A DNA stretch of 32,305 nt from Magnetospirillum sp. (GCA_016212565.1 JACRFY010000033.1:1-32305); one strand, 5' to 3'. Numbered from the stretch's first letter, positions 1 to 8,131 are shown. Made by a program: numbers and translations. Notes: a model not told the origin generated them from the letters alone.

Positions 1-1175
1 AGCTTGCCGGTGGAGATGCCGATTTCCGCGCCCATGCCGAACTCGCCGCCATCGGCGAACTGGGTCGAGGCGTTCCACAGCACGATCGCCGAATCGCAGC
101 CGGCGAGGAATTCCTTCGCCGCCGCCGGGTCGGCGGCGATGTTGCTCTCGGGGTGATGCGAGCCGTAGGTGTTGATGTGCGCCACCGCCGCCTCGACGCC
201 GTCGACCACCTTCACCGAGATGATGGCGTCGAGGTACTCGGTGCGCCAGTCGTCCTCGGCGGCGGGCACCACGCGGGGATCGACCGCCTGGGCGGCCGCG
301 TCGCCGCGGACTTCGCAGCCGGCATCGAGCAGGGCGACGACCAGCGGTCCGAGATGGGGACAGTTGCGGTCGACCAGCAGGGTCTCGGTGGCGCCGCACA
401 CCCCGGTGCGGCGCAGCTTGGCATTGAGCACCACCGTGCGCGCCATCTCCAACGCGGCCGAGGCGTGGACGTAGGTGTGGCAGATGCCTTCGAGGTGCTG
501 GAACAGCGGGATGCGGCTTTCCTCGACCACCCGGGCGACCAGCGACTTGCCGCCGCGCGGGACGATGACGTCGATGAACTCGCTCATCTTCAGCATCTCG
601 CCCACCGCCGCGCGGTCGGTGGTGGGGACCATCTGGATGCCATCGGCGGGCAGGCCGGCGGCGGCGATGCCGGTGCCCAGCGCCGCCATGATCGCCCGCG
701 ACGAGGCGAAGCTCTCCGAGCCGCCGCGCAGGATGGCGGCGTTGCCCGACTTCAGGCACAGCCCGGCGGCATCGGCGGTGACGTTGGGCCGGCTCTCGTA
801 GATGATCCCGACCACCCCCAGCGGCACGGCGACGCGGGCGATGGTCAGGCCGTTGGGTCGCTGCCACGCGGCCAGGGTGCGGCCGACCGGATCGGGAAGG
901 GCGGCGATGTCCTCCAGCCCCCTGGCCATCGCCTCGATGCGCGTATCGTCGAGGAACAGGCGGTCGAGCATCGCCTTGGTCAGGCCCTTGGCCGCTCCGG
1001 CGGCCATGTCCGCGGCGTTGGCGGCCTTGATGGCCGGCGCAGCGGCCCGCAGCGCGGCGGCGGCGCGGCGAAGCGCGTCGTCCTTGGCCGCACCGTCGGC
1101 GCGCGCCAGCAACCGCCCGGCGGCGCGGGCGCGGGCACCAAGGTCGTGCATCAGGGCGGAGAGGTCGGCGGTCAT
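1..1175 (-). CDS. proA: Gamma-glutamyl phosphate reductase (glutamate-5-semialdehyde dehydrogenase), 3' end cut by window
   Basis: Second enzyme of proline synthesis: NADPH-dependent reduction of gamma-glutamyl phosphate to glutamate-5-semialdehyde in the cytoplasm. Reading the minus strand from the ATG at 1175 gives [20 protein letters not shown], an open frame to the window edge (about 391 residues, where the family usually has about 420), so roughly the last 30 residues lie outside. The catalytic-cysteine motif TGVCGATET is encoded near 385-410, and the conserved [19 protein letters not shown] segment lies close to the edge. No upstream partner such as proB is next to it; the 5' side is a repeat-filled gap followed by murI on the same strand. 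The assignment is secure. Confidence 0.95.
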   Translation of the reverse strand, partial: MTADLSALMHDLGARARAAGRLLARADGAAKDDALRRAAAALRAAAPAIKAANAADMAAGAAKGLTKAMLDRLFLDDTRIEAMARGLEDIAALPDPVGRTLAAWQRPNGLTIARVAVPLGVVGIIYESRPNVTADAAGLCLKSGNAAILRGGSESFASSRAIMAALGTGIAAAGLPADGIQMVPTTDRAAVGEMLKMSEFIDVIVPRGGKSLVARVVEESRIPLFQHLEGICHTYVHASAALEMARTVVLNAKLRRTGVCGATETLLVDRNCPHLGPLVVALLDAGCEVRGDAAAQAVDPRVVPAAEDDWRTEYLDAIISVKVVDGVEAAVAHINTYGSHHPESNIAADPAAAKEFLAGCDSAIVLWNASTQFADGGEFGMGAEIGISTGK

Positions 1176-1320
1176 GGTTGGGGTCCGGTCATTGGGTGGT
1201 CAGCGCCGAGTCGACAGGGACTGATGGCCGATATTCATGCAGCGCTGCGGCAAACGGCGCAAGAAGGATTGGGGGGCAGAGGCAATCGGGGTGAAGGGAT
1301 GCGGTCCCCAAACATGGTCG

Positions 1321-1411
1321 TCATCCCCGCGAAGGCGGGGATCCATGCGTCCGCAGGCGTGATCTTCGGCCTTCCGTATCATCCGTCCCGACCATGGATC
1401 CCCGCCTTCGC
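1321..1411. repeat. Palindromic REP-like doublet (CCCCGC-GAAGG-CGGGG type)
   Basis: The left arm, tcatccccgcgaaggcgggg followed by atccatg (1321-1347), is itself a hairpin. It returns in inverted orientation as ccatggatccccgccttcgc at 1392-1411, about 45 bp away. The doublet layout, two inverted palindromes around a spacer, is typical of bacterial REP/BIME-like elements. It abuts the next repeat unit directly. Confidence 0.75.
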
Positions 1412-1568
1412 AAGGAATTGCCGTCATGGCCGGGCTTGACCCGGCCATCCACGTGGTGCCGCTTTCGACAAGGATCGTCATGCGGAAAGACGTGGATGCC
1501 CGGATCAAGTCCGGGCATGACGATTATTTTGGGGGCGCGGCAAAACCAAATAGAGATGTGTGAATGCC
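1411..1568 (+). repeat. 158-bp interspersed palindromic repeat, copy A
   Basis: It contains two hairpins with 9-bp arms and 5-nt loops: atggccggg/cccggccat and atgcccgga/tccgggcat. The two halves are also roughly reverse complements of each other, giving a nested palindrome. The same 158-bp unit occurs inverted at 11067-11224 with about 8 mismatches and no indels by hand alignment. This is non-coding, presumably a mobilised REP-type element. Confidence 0.9.
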
Positions 1569-1604
1569 GTCACGCCGGATGGCAGGGCATTCGCGTTCCT
1601 CTCC

Positions 1605-2435
1605 CTACCCCAGATCCACCCTCTCGACCATGTCGGCCGTCATTTCCCACGGGACGAAGGCCCGCGCCACCCGGGCGAAGCGCTCGGGGTCGTCGGTGGC
1701 CAGGGTGCGCAGCGTGCCCGCATGTCCCGCGGGGGCGGCGAGGCGGCGGTTCTCCAGCAGGTCCTCGACCGCGTGGGCGGTGGTGGTGGCCGAATCGACG
1801 ATCGCCACCTCGGGGCCGAGCAGGCGGGCGAACAGCGGCGCCAGCAGCGGGAAATGGGTGCAGCCCAGCAGCAGGCAGTCGCCGTGGCGCTCGGCGGGGC
1901 CGGAAAACAGCGGGTCGAGATAGTGGCGGGCGATCATCTCGGCCAGCGTTCCCTCGACCAGACCTTCCTCGGCCAGGGCGACGAACAGCGGGCAGGCCTT
2001 GGACACCACCGTTGCTCCCGGCCGCAGGTGGAGGATGGTGCGGGGATAGGTGCCGGCCTGGACCGTGCTTTCGGTGGCGATGACGACGATGCGGCCGCGG
2101 GCGCTGGCGTGGCTGGCGGCGGCGCAGCCGGGCTCGACCACGCCGATCACCGGCAGTCCGGGGAAGGTGGCGCGCAGATGGTCGATGGCGTGCGCCGACG
2201 AGGTGTTGTCGGCCACCACCAGCGCCTTGATGCCCTGGCGGACCAGGGCTCCGGCGGCTTCTGCGGCATAGGCGCTGACGGTGGCGGCGCTCTTGGTGCC
2301 ATAGGGCAGGCGGGCGGTGTCGCCGAGATAGAGCAGCGACTCGGCCGGCAGCCGCTCGCGCAGGGCCTTCACCACCGTCAGGCCGCCGACGCCGGAATCG
2401 AACACGCCGATGGGACGTTCGTTGGGGCTGATCAT
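1605..2435 (-). CDS. murI: Glutamate racemase family protein (first catalytic Cys replaced by Asp)
   Basis: The family interconverts L- and D-glutamate for peptidoglycan. The protein has 276 residues, normal for the family. The start is the ATG at 2435 (MISPNERPIGVFDSGVGG), which matches the family N-terminus; the longer open frame upstream is not family-like. Conserved elements are FDSGVGG (12-18), PYG (44-46), GVVEPG (98-103) and the second catalytic cysteine in LGCTHFPLL (C192, H194). The first catalytic site, normally an A-C-N-T motif, reads VVADNTSSA here: codon 76 (2208-2210) is GAC, Asp. That change could alter or abolish racemisation, or it may be a lineage variant. The gene is divergent from the cytochrome c gene. 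Family membership is certain; racemase activity is not. Confidence 0.9.
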   Translation of the reverse strand: MISPNERPIGVFDSGVGGLTVVKALRERLPAESLLYLGDTARLPYGTKSAATVSAYAAEAAGALVRQGIKALVVADNTSSAHAIDHLRATFPGLPVIGVVEPGCAAASHASARGRIVVIATESTVQAGTYPRTILHLRPGATVVSKACPLFVALAEEGLVEGTLAEMIARHYLDPLFSGPAERHGDCLLLGCTHFPLLAPLFARLLGPEVAIVDSATTTAHAVEDLLENRRLAAPAGHAGTLRTLATDDPERFARVARAFVPWEMTADMVERVDLG

Positions 2436-2534
2436 CGCCGCATCTTCTCCGTCGCACGGTGAATTGCAAGAGGGAAGGGGAACCTTCCCGCGCCGCGCCT
2501 GTTGGCCGGAGCGCAACCACCCGAGGAGGAGGCG

Positions 2535-2936
2535 ATGCCCGTGCCCTCTGCGCCCTCTGCCGCTGCCGCCGTGGCCCTGCTGGCGTTGATGTCCGCGGCG
2601 GCGTCGGCCCAGCCGCCGGCGGGCGATCCGGTCGCCGGCGAGAAGATCTTCATGCAGTGCAAGGCCTGCCACTCCCTGGAACCGGGCAAGAAGCTGATCG
2701 GGCCCAGCCTGGCCGGCGTGATCGGGCGCAAGGCGGGAACGGTCGAAGGGTTCTCCTATTCCCCGGCGATGAAGAACGCCGACGTGACGTGGACGCCGGA
2801 AAACATCGACAAATACCTGGCCGATCCCAAAGGGTTTATCCCCGGCAACAAGATGGCCTTCAACGGCCTGAAAAAGCCCGAGGACCGGCAGAACGTCATC
2901 GCCTATATCGCCGGCAAGGGGGGAACCCGTCCGTAG
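2535..2936 (+). CDS. Periplasmic class I cytochrome c (c2-like)
   Basis: A small soluble electron carrier. The ATG at 2535 is preceded by a strong GAGGAGGAGG ribosome site at 2523-2532; an in-frame start 33 bases upstream lacks one. Of 133 residues, the first ~24 form a signal peptide (hydrophobic AAAAVALLALMSAAASA, probable cleavage after ASA), so the protein is exported and haem is attached in the periplasm. The haem motif CKACH lies at about residues 40-44, and the likely axial Met is in PGNKMAF near residue 107. The spacing fits mitochondrial-type c2/c550 cytochromes that shuttle electrons to terminal oxidases or photosynthetic reaction centres. The partner cannot be told from the neighbours. 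Confidence 0.92.
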   Translation: MPVPSAPSAAAAVALLALMSAAASAQPPAGDPVAGEKIFMQCKACHSLEPGKKLIGPSLAGVIGRKAGTVEGFSYSPAMKNADVTWTPENIDKYLADPKGFIPGNKMAFNGLKKPEDRQNVIAYIAGKGGTRP

Positions 2937-2951
2937 CAGACGGGTTCCCCC
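2919..2951 (+). terminator. Hairpin at the end of the cytochrome c gene
   Basis: A perfect 12-bp inverted repeat (gggggaacccgt / acgggttccccc) with a 9-nt loop that contains the TAG stop codon. It lacks a clear U-tract directly after the stem, so it is a probable transcription end or mRNA-stabilising hairpin rather than a textbook terminator. Confidence 0.65.
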
Positions 2952-3106
2952 AACGGCGATCCGATTTTGGTTTTGGGCGCAAGCGGGGAAGGGCCGCTGC
3001 GGAGGGAGAGGGAGTCGTTGCCGGCCCGCTGTTCCGGCGCCACCTCTCGACCGTCCGTAAGGTCGATCGCTTCCCAAGCAGGCCGCAACGGAGCGGAGGA
3101 ACGCCA

Positions 3107-3538
3107 ATGAGGACGCGGTATTACGCCCTGGTGATGGGCATCTTCCTGATTGCCTTCGGTATCCTCGGCTTCGTGCCGGGCTTGATGGCTCCGCCCATCG
3201 CCGACGCCCCCCTGCGGGTTGGCGCCGGTTATGGGCTGCTGTACGCCCTGTTCCCCGTCAACGTGCTGCTCAACCTCGTCCACCTGGCGTTCGGCGTCTG
3301 GGGGGTGGTGGTATGGCGCAGCTTCGGCGCCTCGCGGGTGTTCGCCCGCACGACTGCCGTCGTCTTCGCCGTGCTGGCGGTGATGGGCCTGCTCCCGGTG
3401 TTGAGAACGACCTTCGGCCTGATGCCGCTCTATGGGCACGACATCTGGCTGCACGCGCTGATCGCCATCGTCTCCGCCTATTTCGGCTATGCGCCGATTG
3501 CCGCGGTGGAGACGGGAACGACGGCACGCCGGCCTTGA
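3107..3538 (+). CDS. DUF4383-like four-helix membrane protein
   Basis: 143 residues, almost entirely hydrophobic. Four membrane segments are visible: residues 5-27 (ALVMGIFLIAFGILGFVPG), about 44-67, about 80-100 and about 110-133. The start ATG follows GGAGGA with good spacing. The arrangement, with a Gly/Pro-rich first loop and the GYGLLYALFPVNVLLNLVHL segment, resembles the DUF4383 family of unknown function. It is the first gene of a same-strand cluster reaching 5285; the next gene starts 24 bp downstream. A role in envelope or stress response is only inferred from the neighbours. Confidence 0.75.
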   Translation: MRTRYYALVMGIFLIAFGILGFVPGLMAPPIADAPLRVGAGYGLLYALFPVNVLLNLVHLAFGVWGVVVWRSFGASRVFARTTAVVFAVLAVMGLLPVLRTTFGLMPLYGHDIWLHALIAIVSAYFGYAPIAAVETGTTARRP

Positions 3539-3562
3539 TCGCCGCCAACAGGAGAAGACGAC

Positions 3563-4129
3563 ATGGCAGAACGTAGTACGCGAACGGGTGCCGGCCAGGT
3601 CGTGGCCGGGGAGGCGCCGGGGACCGTCGCCACCGCCCAAACCTCGGCGGCGGGAGAGACCCGCTCGGTGACCGAGATGTTTCGTGCCGGCCGCGACCAG
3701 GCCATCGACGAGGCGCGGGTGATGGTGCGCGACCTCGCCGACACCCAACGCCGCAAGGCCGCCGAAGGCATGCTGGGCATCGCCCAGGCCCTTCGCCGCA
3801 CCGCCACCAACCTGCAGCCGGAGAATGTGACCATGGCCCGCTACACCGACATGGCCGCCAAGCGCCTCGACGAGGCCGCCCAGTACCTGCGCCAGACCAA
3901 CTGGAACGACATCGTCACCGGGGCCGAGAAGATGGCGCGGCGTCAGCCGGCGTGGTTCATCGGCGGCGCCGCGGTGGCCGGCTTCATGATCGCCCGCGCC
4001 CTCAAGGCCACCACCGCCGCTCCCGAAGCCAAGGCGGCGGGGGCGGGGGTGATGCCGACGGTGGCACCGGCCGGCTTCGCCAGCAATCCGGCGCGCGCGG
4101 GCCTCGCGGCAACGGGGGAGAGGCCATGA
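3563..4129 (+). CDS. Hypothetical protein with one C-terminal hydrophobic segment
   Basis: 188 residues. It starts after AGGAGAAGACGAC. The N-terminal 35 residues are Ala/Gly/Thr-rich and probably disordered. Residues 36-125 are mostly helical with charged and Ala-rich stretches (RDQAIDEARVMVRDLADTQ). A single hydrophobic segment at about 129-145 (PAWFIGGAAVAGFMIARAL) follows, then an Ala/Pro-rich tail. Such proteins often occur beside holin-like and DUF3618 membrane proteins, as here. No enzymatic motif is seen. Its stop overlaps the next start (ATGA), so the two are translationally coupled. Confidence 0.75.
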   Translation: MAERSTRTGAGQVVAGEAPGTVATAQTSAAGETRSVTEMFRAGRDQAIDEARVMVRDLADTQRRKAAEGMLGIAQALRRTATNLQPENVTMARYTDMAAKRLDEAAQYLRQTNWNDIVTGAEKMARRQPAWFIGGAAVAGFMIARALKATTAAPEAKAAGAGVMPTVAPAGFASNPARAGLAATGERP

Positions 4130-4518
4130 CGGAAATCACCCCCGACCGGACCCTGGCCGGCCTGTTCACCGAGCTCACCCGCGAGACCGCGACCCTGTTC
4201 CGCCAGGAAATCTCCCTGGCCAAGGCCGAGGTGGCGGAGAAGATCCGTCAGGCCGGATCCGGCCTGATCATGCTCACCATCGGCGGGCTGTTGCTGTTCG
4301 TGGCGCTGCAGGCGCTGCTGGCGGCGGCGGTGCTGGGACTGGCCCTCCGCATCCCGCCGTGGCTGGCGGCGCTGGCGGTGGCCGTCGCGGTGGCCGTGGT
4401 GGGGGCGGGGGTGCTGGCACGGGGGTTGGCGAATCTGCGGCGCGAGACACTGGCGCCGCAGCGGACCATCGACACGCTCAGGGCCAATACCCGCTGGGCG
4501 AGGGAGCAGATGAGATGA
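4126..4518 (+). CDS. Phage-holin-like (superfamily III / DUF1469-type) membrane protein
   Basis: 130 residues. An amphipathic N-terminal helix (LFTELTRETATLFRQEISLA) is followed by two closely spaced membrane segments at about 47-70 and 77-100 and a short charged tail. This is the pattern of the chromosomal holin-X/DUF1469 proteins that commonly accompany DUF3618 proteins and membrane-stress operons; it does not indicate a prophage. Both ends overlap the neighbouring genes by ATGA, so it is translationally coupled on both sides. Confidence 0.8.
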   Translation: MTEITPDRTLAGLFTELTRETATLFRQEISLAKAEVAEKIRQAGSGLIMLTIGGLLLFVALQALLAAAVLGLALRIPPWLAALAVAVAVAVVGAGVLARGLANLRRETLAPQRTIDTLRANTRWAREQMR

Positions 4519-5285
4519 CGACCGAAGACATCCAGGAACAGATCGAACGGACCCGAGGGGAGATGGCGAGCACCCTGAGCGCCATCGAACGCAAACTCTC
4601 TCCCAGGCAACTCATGGATCAGGCGGTGGACACCATGCGTGAACTAGCAAGCGATCAGTCTCGCGTCAGCCAGATGGTGCGCGAGAACCCCATTCCCCTG
4701 GCTCTCATCGGCCTTGGCATCGGCTGGCTGGCCGTCGCGGGCAGCGTCGGCCGCCGCGAGAACGTGTTTGCCGAGCCCTGGTAGGGCGAATCCGGCTTCG
4801 GCTATGCCGCCGGCATGGGCGCGGCCGGCGCGGTCGAAAGTCCCGTCGTCGGCGACGGCGGCGGGGCGTTGCGCGACAAGGCCAGCCAGCTGGCCGCGCA
4901 GGCCCGCGAACGTCTCAGCCAGGCCGGCGACATCACCCGTGAGCGGGTCGGCGAATGGAGCCGCGAGGCCCGCCGCCAGGCCGGCCAGGCGGCCGACCGC
5001 AGTCGGGAACTCTACGAAGACCACCCGCTGACCATGGGCGCGGTGGCGGTGGCGGTGGGGGCGGCGATCGGGGCGCTGCTGCCGCGCACCCGCATCGAAT
5101 CCGAGATGATGTCGGGCGAGACCATGGAGCAGATGATGTCCCGCGCCCGCTCGACCGGCGGCGAGTTGATGGAACGGGCCAAGCGCGTCGCCGGCCGGGC
5201 GGTGACCGCGGCCAAGGAAGAGGGCGGCGAGGCGGTGCGCAAGGTCAAGGAAACCGCCAAGGGCGAAGCGGGCCTGATGCACTGA
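4515..5285 (+). pseudogene. DUF3618-domain protein interrupted by an in-frame amber codon
   Basis: The first part (4515-4784, 89 aa) is a clear DUF3618 domain: IEQTRGEM-like helix, AIERKLSPRQLMDQA, then a hydrophobic segment ENPIPLALIGLGIGWLAVAG. It ends in ...FAEPW followed by TAG at 4782-4784. The same frame then stays open (GESGFGYAAGMGAAGA...) to the TGA at 5285. The second part has an Ala/Arg-rich coiled region and another hydrophobic segment (about 5026-5080), HPLTMGAVAVAVGAAIGALL, as in full-length DUF3618 proteins. Without the stop the product would be 256 aa. The second part has an ATG at 4815 but no ribosome site before it. Most likely a nonsense mutation; a sequencing error or readthrough is possible. 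Confidence 0.7.
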
Positions 5286-5286
5286 G

Positions 5287-5320
5287 ACCGGCGAACGCTC
5301 GAACTGACCCGTTCGCCGGT
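5287..5320 (+). terminator. Hairpin downstream of the DUF3618 gene
   Basis: An 11-bp inverted repeat (accggcgaacg / cgttcgccggt) with a 12-nt loop starts two bases after the TGA stop at 5283-5285 and is followed by ATTTG. It is a likely end of the 3107-5285 operon. Confidence 0.65.
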
Positions 5321-5425
5321 ATTTGCCGCCATTGAGGCGGCGGCCAAGCGAGCGGACGCGAGCGCCCGGCGAGGGGCAATCCGCCGAGTCACGTCAGTAG
5401 CTCGGCGGTATGAGACCGGCGTTTC

Positions 5426-5459
5426 CGGCCCCCTTTCCATGCGGGAGGGGGGCCGTTTT
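5426..5459 (+). terminator. Rho-independent terminator between convergent genes
   Basis: An 8-bp GC stem (cggccccc / gggggccg) with a 14-nt loop is followed at once by TTTT (5456-5459) on the plus strand. It lies between the plus-strand operon and the end of the antiporter gene at 5462. Confidence 0.75.
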
Positions 5460-5461
5460 CG

Positions 5462-7255
5462 TCACCGCCGCAGCCACCGTTTGATCTTTTGGCGGACCTC
5501 GCGGCCATTGGGGAACAGCGGCAGGCGGGGGGTGTCGATGCGGGTCGGCTCGGCGGCGAGGCCGATTTCGGCGATGGTGTCCTCGGGGGTCAGGGCGCGG
5601 ACGATCAGTTCCACCTCGCCGATGCCGATGCGGTCGCCGATCCCCGGCGGTGCGCCGAGCATCCATTCCAGGTATTGGGCGACGGTGACGTCGGCGGCTT
5701 CGTCGGGCACCGGCAGGCCGTACATCAGCGTCAGTTCGCCCATCCGCGCCATCGGGTCGATGGGGAAGTCGCCGAAGAAGCGGTGATCGCCCTCGGCGGC
5801 GGGGGCGGAGCTGGCGAACAGACGGTCGAGATGCGGCACCCGCTCGGGCTTGGCGAACAGGTAGACGGTATCGCCCGGCCGCAATACCCCGGCGGCATGG
5901 GCGAGCAGCGAGCGGCCGTCGCGCACCACCAGCGACGGCTCGGCCCAGCGCGGCATGCGGTGGCCGCGCGCCACCAGGGCGTCGGCGACGATGCGGTAGG
6001 AGACCAGTTCGTGGCGGGCGCCGGGGACCTCCAGCTCCATCCGCTGCACCGGCCCCAGGCGACGCGGCACGATCTGGCCCAGCCAGCGGGCCACCGGGCG
6101 GATGGTCCAGCCCTGCACGGCCAGCGACACCATCACCACCAGGAAGGTGATGTTGAACAGCAGCCGCCCCTGTTCGAGCCCGGACATGATCGGCAGCAGC
6201 GCCAGCAGGATCGATACCGCGCCGCGCAGCCCGACCCAGGAGATGAAGGCGGTCTCGTTGCTCTTCATCCGGAACGGCAGCAGTGCCACCCACGCCGCCA
6301 GCGGCCGCGCCACCAGGATCAGCACCGCGGCTATGGCCAGGGCCGAGAGGATCAGCGGCGGAAACTCGGATGGCGTCGCCAGCAGGCCGAGGGTGAGGAA
6401 CATGGCGATCTGCGCCAGCCACAGGGCGCCGTCCTGGAAGCGGCGCAGGGTGTCGGGCGCCACCAGACGGGAGTTTCCGGCCACCAGTCCGGCGATGTAG
6501 ACGGCGAGGAAGCCCGAGCCGCCGACCAGGGTGGTGGCGGCGTAGACCATCAGCGCCAGCGACAGGGCGGCGATGGGCAGCAGCGAGCGCTCGATGCCCA
6601 GGCGGTTGACCGCCTGGACGATCAGCGCCCCGCCGGCCGCCCCGCCCAGCAGGCCGAGGCCGAACTCGCGGGCCAGCTCCAGGATCACGAACAGGCCGAA
6701 GCCGGTGTGAATCGAGCGGTCGGCGAGGAAATGGACCAGGACCACGGTGAGGAAGATGGCCATCGGGTCGTTGGACCCCGACTCGATCTCCAGGACCGAG
6801 CGCACCCGGTCGCGAACGGTAATGCCGCCGACGCGCAACAGGAAGAACACCGCCGCCGCGTCGGTCGAGGCGACGATGGCGCCGAGCAGCAGGCCCTCGG
6901 TCCACGACAGCGACAGAAGGTAGTGGGCCGGCACCGCCACCACCGCGGCGGTCACCACCACGCCCAGCGTCGCCATGCTCAACGCCGGCAGGGCGGCGAG
7001 GCGGACGCTTTTGATGCTGGTGTGGAATCCGGAATCGAACAGCACCACCGCCAGGGCGGTGCTGGCGACCAGATAGGCGGTGCCGGCGTCGTTGAAGGTG
7101 ATGCCGCCCAACCCGTCCTCGCCGGCCAGCAGCCCGACGCCCAGGAACACCAGCAGCAGCGGCGCGCCGATGCGGAACGACAGCAGGCTGGAAAAGATGC
7201 TGGCGGCCACCAGGCCGGACAGCACCAGGACAGCCAGGCTCATGTTCTCGATCAC
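5462..7255 (-). CDS. K+/H+ antiporter, NhaP2/CvrA type
   Basis: A cation:proton antiporter of the CPA1 family in the inner membrane, thought to expel K+ and protect the cell at high external K+ or osmotic stress. 597 residues, the usual size of NhaP2. About twelve hydrophobic segments fill residues 1-390. Family motifs include GEDGLGG (45-51), ASTDAAAVFFLLR (about 127-139) and the ion-site stretch ESGSNDPMA. The C-terminal third is soluble: a TrkA-C-like part (VVRDGRSLLAHAAGVLRPGD) followed by a CorC-like end, as in NhaP2. The frame opens with GTG at 7255 after AGGCGGA; an in-frame ATG at 7243 is an alternative. It stands alone in its operon. Confidence 0.92.
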   Translation of the reverse strand: MIENMSLAVLVLSGLVAASIFSSLLSFRIGAPLLLVFLGVGLLAGEDGLGGITFNDAGTAYLVASTALAVVLFDSGFHTSIKSVRLAALPALSMATLGVVVTAAVVAVPAHYLLSLSWTEGLLLGAIVASTDAAAVFFLLRVGGITVRDRVRSVLEIESGSNDPMAIFLTVVLVHFLADRSIHTGFGLFVILELAREFGLGLLGGAAGGALIVQAVNRLGIERSLLPIAALSLALMVYAATTLVGGSGFLAVYIAGLVAGNSRLVAPDTLRRFQDGALWLAQIAMFLTLGLLATPSEFPPLILSALAIAAVLILVARPLAAWVALLPFRMKSNETAFISWVGLRGAVSILLALLPIMSGLEQGRLLFNITFLVVMVSLAVQGWTIRPVARWLGQIVPRRLGPVQRMELEVPGARHELVSYRIVADALVARGHRMPRWAEPSLVVRDGRSLLAHAAGVLRPGDTVYLFAKPERVPHLDRLFASSAPAAEGDHRFFGDFPIDPMARMGELTLMYGLPVPDEAADVTVAQYLEWMLGAPPGIGDRIGIGEVELIVRALTPEDTIAEIGLAAEPTRIDTPRLPLFPNGREVRQKIKRWLRR

Positions 7256-7321
7256 GGCGTCGGTCCGCCTCGGCGAAGGGTCTCCCCCCGGTTTAAGGGC
7301 GGCGGCGGCGCTTGTCCAGCC

Positions 7322-7639
7322 TCACGCCGCGCCGGTCTGTACCGTCGCTCGTTCGGCCATGATGATTTTCCGGAAGGCCGGGCTGGTGGTGGCCCAGTCG
7401 ACCACATCCACCTTGAACGGCAGATCCGATTCGGAAAAATCGTCGGCAAGCGCCGCCGCGACGGTCAAGCCGAGCGGCGATTCGCCGATCACGGCCAGAT
7501 CGAGGTCGGAATATGTCCTGGCGCGTCCCGTCACCCGCGACCCGAAGGCCCACACCTCACGGTCCGGCACATGCCGGCGCAGGATCGCGCGGACGATGTC
7601 GAGCTCGGCAGGACTGACGTCGAGTCCGCCGGTGCTCAT
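7322..7639 (-). CDS. MNT-type minimal nucleotidyltransferase (antitoxin-like)
   Basis: 105 residues. It has the nucleotidyltransferase signature G-S-x10-D-x-D as FGSRVTGRARTYSDLDLAV (about residues 32-50), with D45 and D47 as metal ligands and a third acidic position in the KVDVVDW strand (about 77-82). In HEPN/MNT pairs the MNT protein neutralises the HEPN partner, in studied cases by adding AMP to it. Its ATG overlaps the TGA of the upstream HEPN-like gene (ATGA), so the pair is co-translated. Confidence 0.87.
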   Translation of the reverse strand: MSTGGLDVSPAELDIVRAILRRHVPDREVWAFGSRVTGRARTYSDLDLAVIGESPLGLTVAAALADDFSESDLPFKVDVVDWATTSPAFRKIIMAERATVQTGAA

Positions 7640-8040
7640 ACCGAGCGTTCCTGCAGCCGGGCCAGCAGGAACTCCGCCTCGTCGAGAAAGGCGTCGATGC
7701 CGCCGACCACTTCGCGGGCCACGGTCTCGTCGTAGGTGTGGCTGGTCTTGGCCCACATGTCGCGATAGGTCTTCCACGCCGGCCAGTTGCCGCGCAACAG
7801 GCCCCGCTCGTTGCCGCTGCGGATCAGATCGGCGAAGTTCATGTCGTCGAATTCGGTCGGGCTCGGTGCGGTGGCGACCAGGAAGCGCTTGAGCATCCTG
7901 TGGGACAGCTCGTAGGTGAATTCGAACCGCTGGATCAGGCCGTCGCGAATCTGGGCGTCGGCGACGTCGCGACGGTAGCGCTCCAAGCCTTCCCGCAGGC
8001 GCGCGACGGCGTTGCGCAAGGGGGTGACATCCAGGGTCAT
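7636..8040 (-). CDS. HEPN-like protein, HI0074 family (MNT partner, putative toxin)
   Basis: 134 residues, all helical. The start chosen is the ATG at 8040 (MTLDVTPLRN); a TTG two codons upstream is less likely. It belongs to the HI0074 'nucleotidyltransferase substrate-binding' group: FEFTYELSHRMLKRFL near residues 39-54 and the conserved K-T-S-H-T-Y-D-E motif near 98-105, which corresponds to the HEPN R/K-x-H active region. Members act as RNases or as the AMP-accepting partner of MNT proteins. It is co-transcribed with, and overlaps, the MNT gene. A toxin role is inferred. Confidence 0.85.
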   Translation of the reverse strand: MTLDVTPLRNAVARLREGLERYRRDVADAQIRDGLIQRFEFTYELSHRMLKRFLVATAPSPTEFDDMNFADLIRSGNERGLLRGNWPAWKTYRDMWAKTSHTYDETVAREVVGGIDAFLDEAEFLLARLQERSV

Positions 8041-8102
8041 CTGCAATCGTCCAACCAGCCCGGCATGGCGGCATTATGCCAGGAAGAGGACCGGCCACAC
8101 GG

Positions 8103-8131
8103 AAAAAGGGCTTGGGATTTCTCCCAAGCCC
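8103..8131 (-). terminator. Strong rho-independent terminator of the rplM-rpsI operon
   Basis: A perfect 10-bp stem (gggcttggga / tcccaagccc) with a 4-nt loop. Read on the minus strand it is followed by five Ts, 31 bp after the rpsI stop. It should isolate the ribosomal operon from the HEPN/MNT pair downstream. Confidence 0.92.

Larger units (their letters stand above)
1176..1604. other. Gene-free interval filled by palindromic repeats
   Basis: This 429-bp gap separates proA from murI. No convincing coding frame is seen. The first 130 bp show no recognisable element. From about 1321 to 1568 the interval is occupied by two adjoining palindromic repeat units, which are annotated separately. 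Confidence 0.7.

Noticed and set aside
153-1439. Plus-strand frame of 428 codons at the left edge
   Set aside because: It covers the antisense of proA, whose minus-strand product has all family motifs including the catalytic Cys.
1321-1568. Possible CRISPR array
   Set aside because: The repeats are palindromic doublets of two types without regular spacers or repeated direct units, and no cas gene is present.
4126-4518. Holin-like gene as a sign of a prophage
   Set aside because: No other phage gene is nearby. Chromosomal holin-like proteins commonly accompany DUF3618 genes in stress operons.
4782-5285. TAG read as a sense codon (recoded amber)
   Set aside because: Several neighbouring genes end properly in TAG at the family-typical length, so the codon is a normal stop in this organism.
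5489-7735. Very long plus-strand open frame (748 codons) opposite the antiporter gene, and similar long frames opposite or in other frames of the STAND, drmA and drmMI genes
   Set aside because: They are rich in Gly/Gln/His/Arg with no domains and lie fully across well-supported genes. GC-rich codon use produces such shadow frames.
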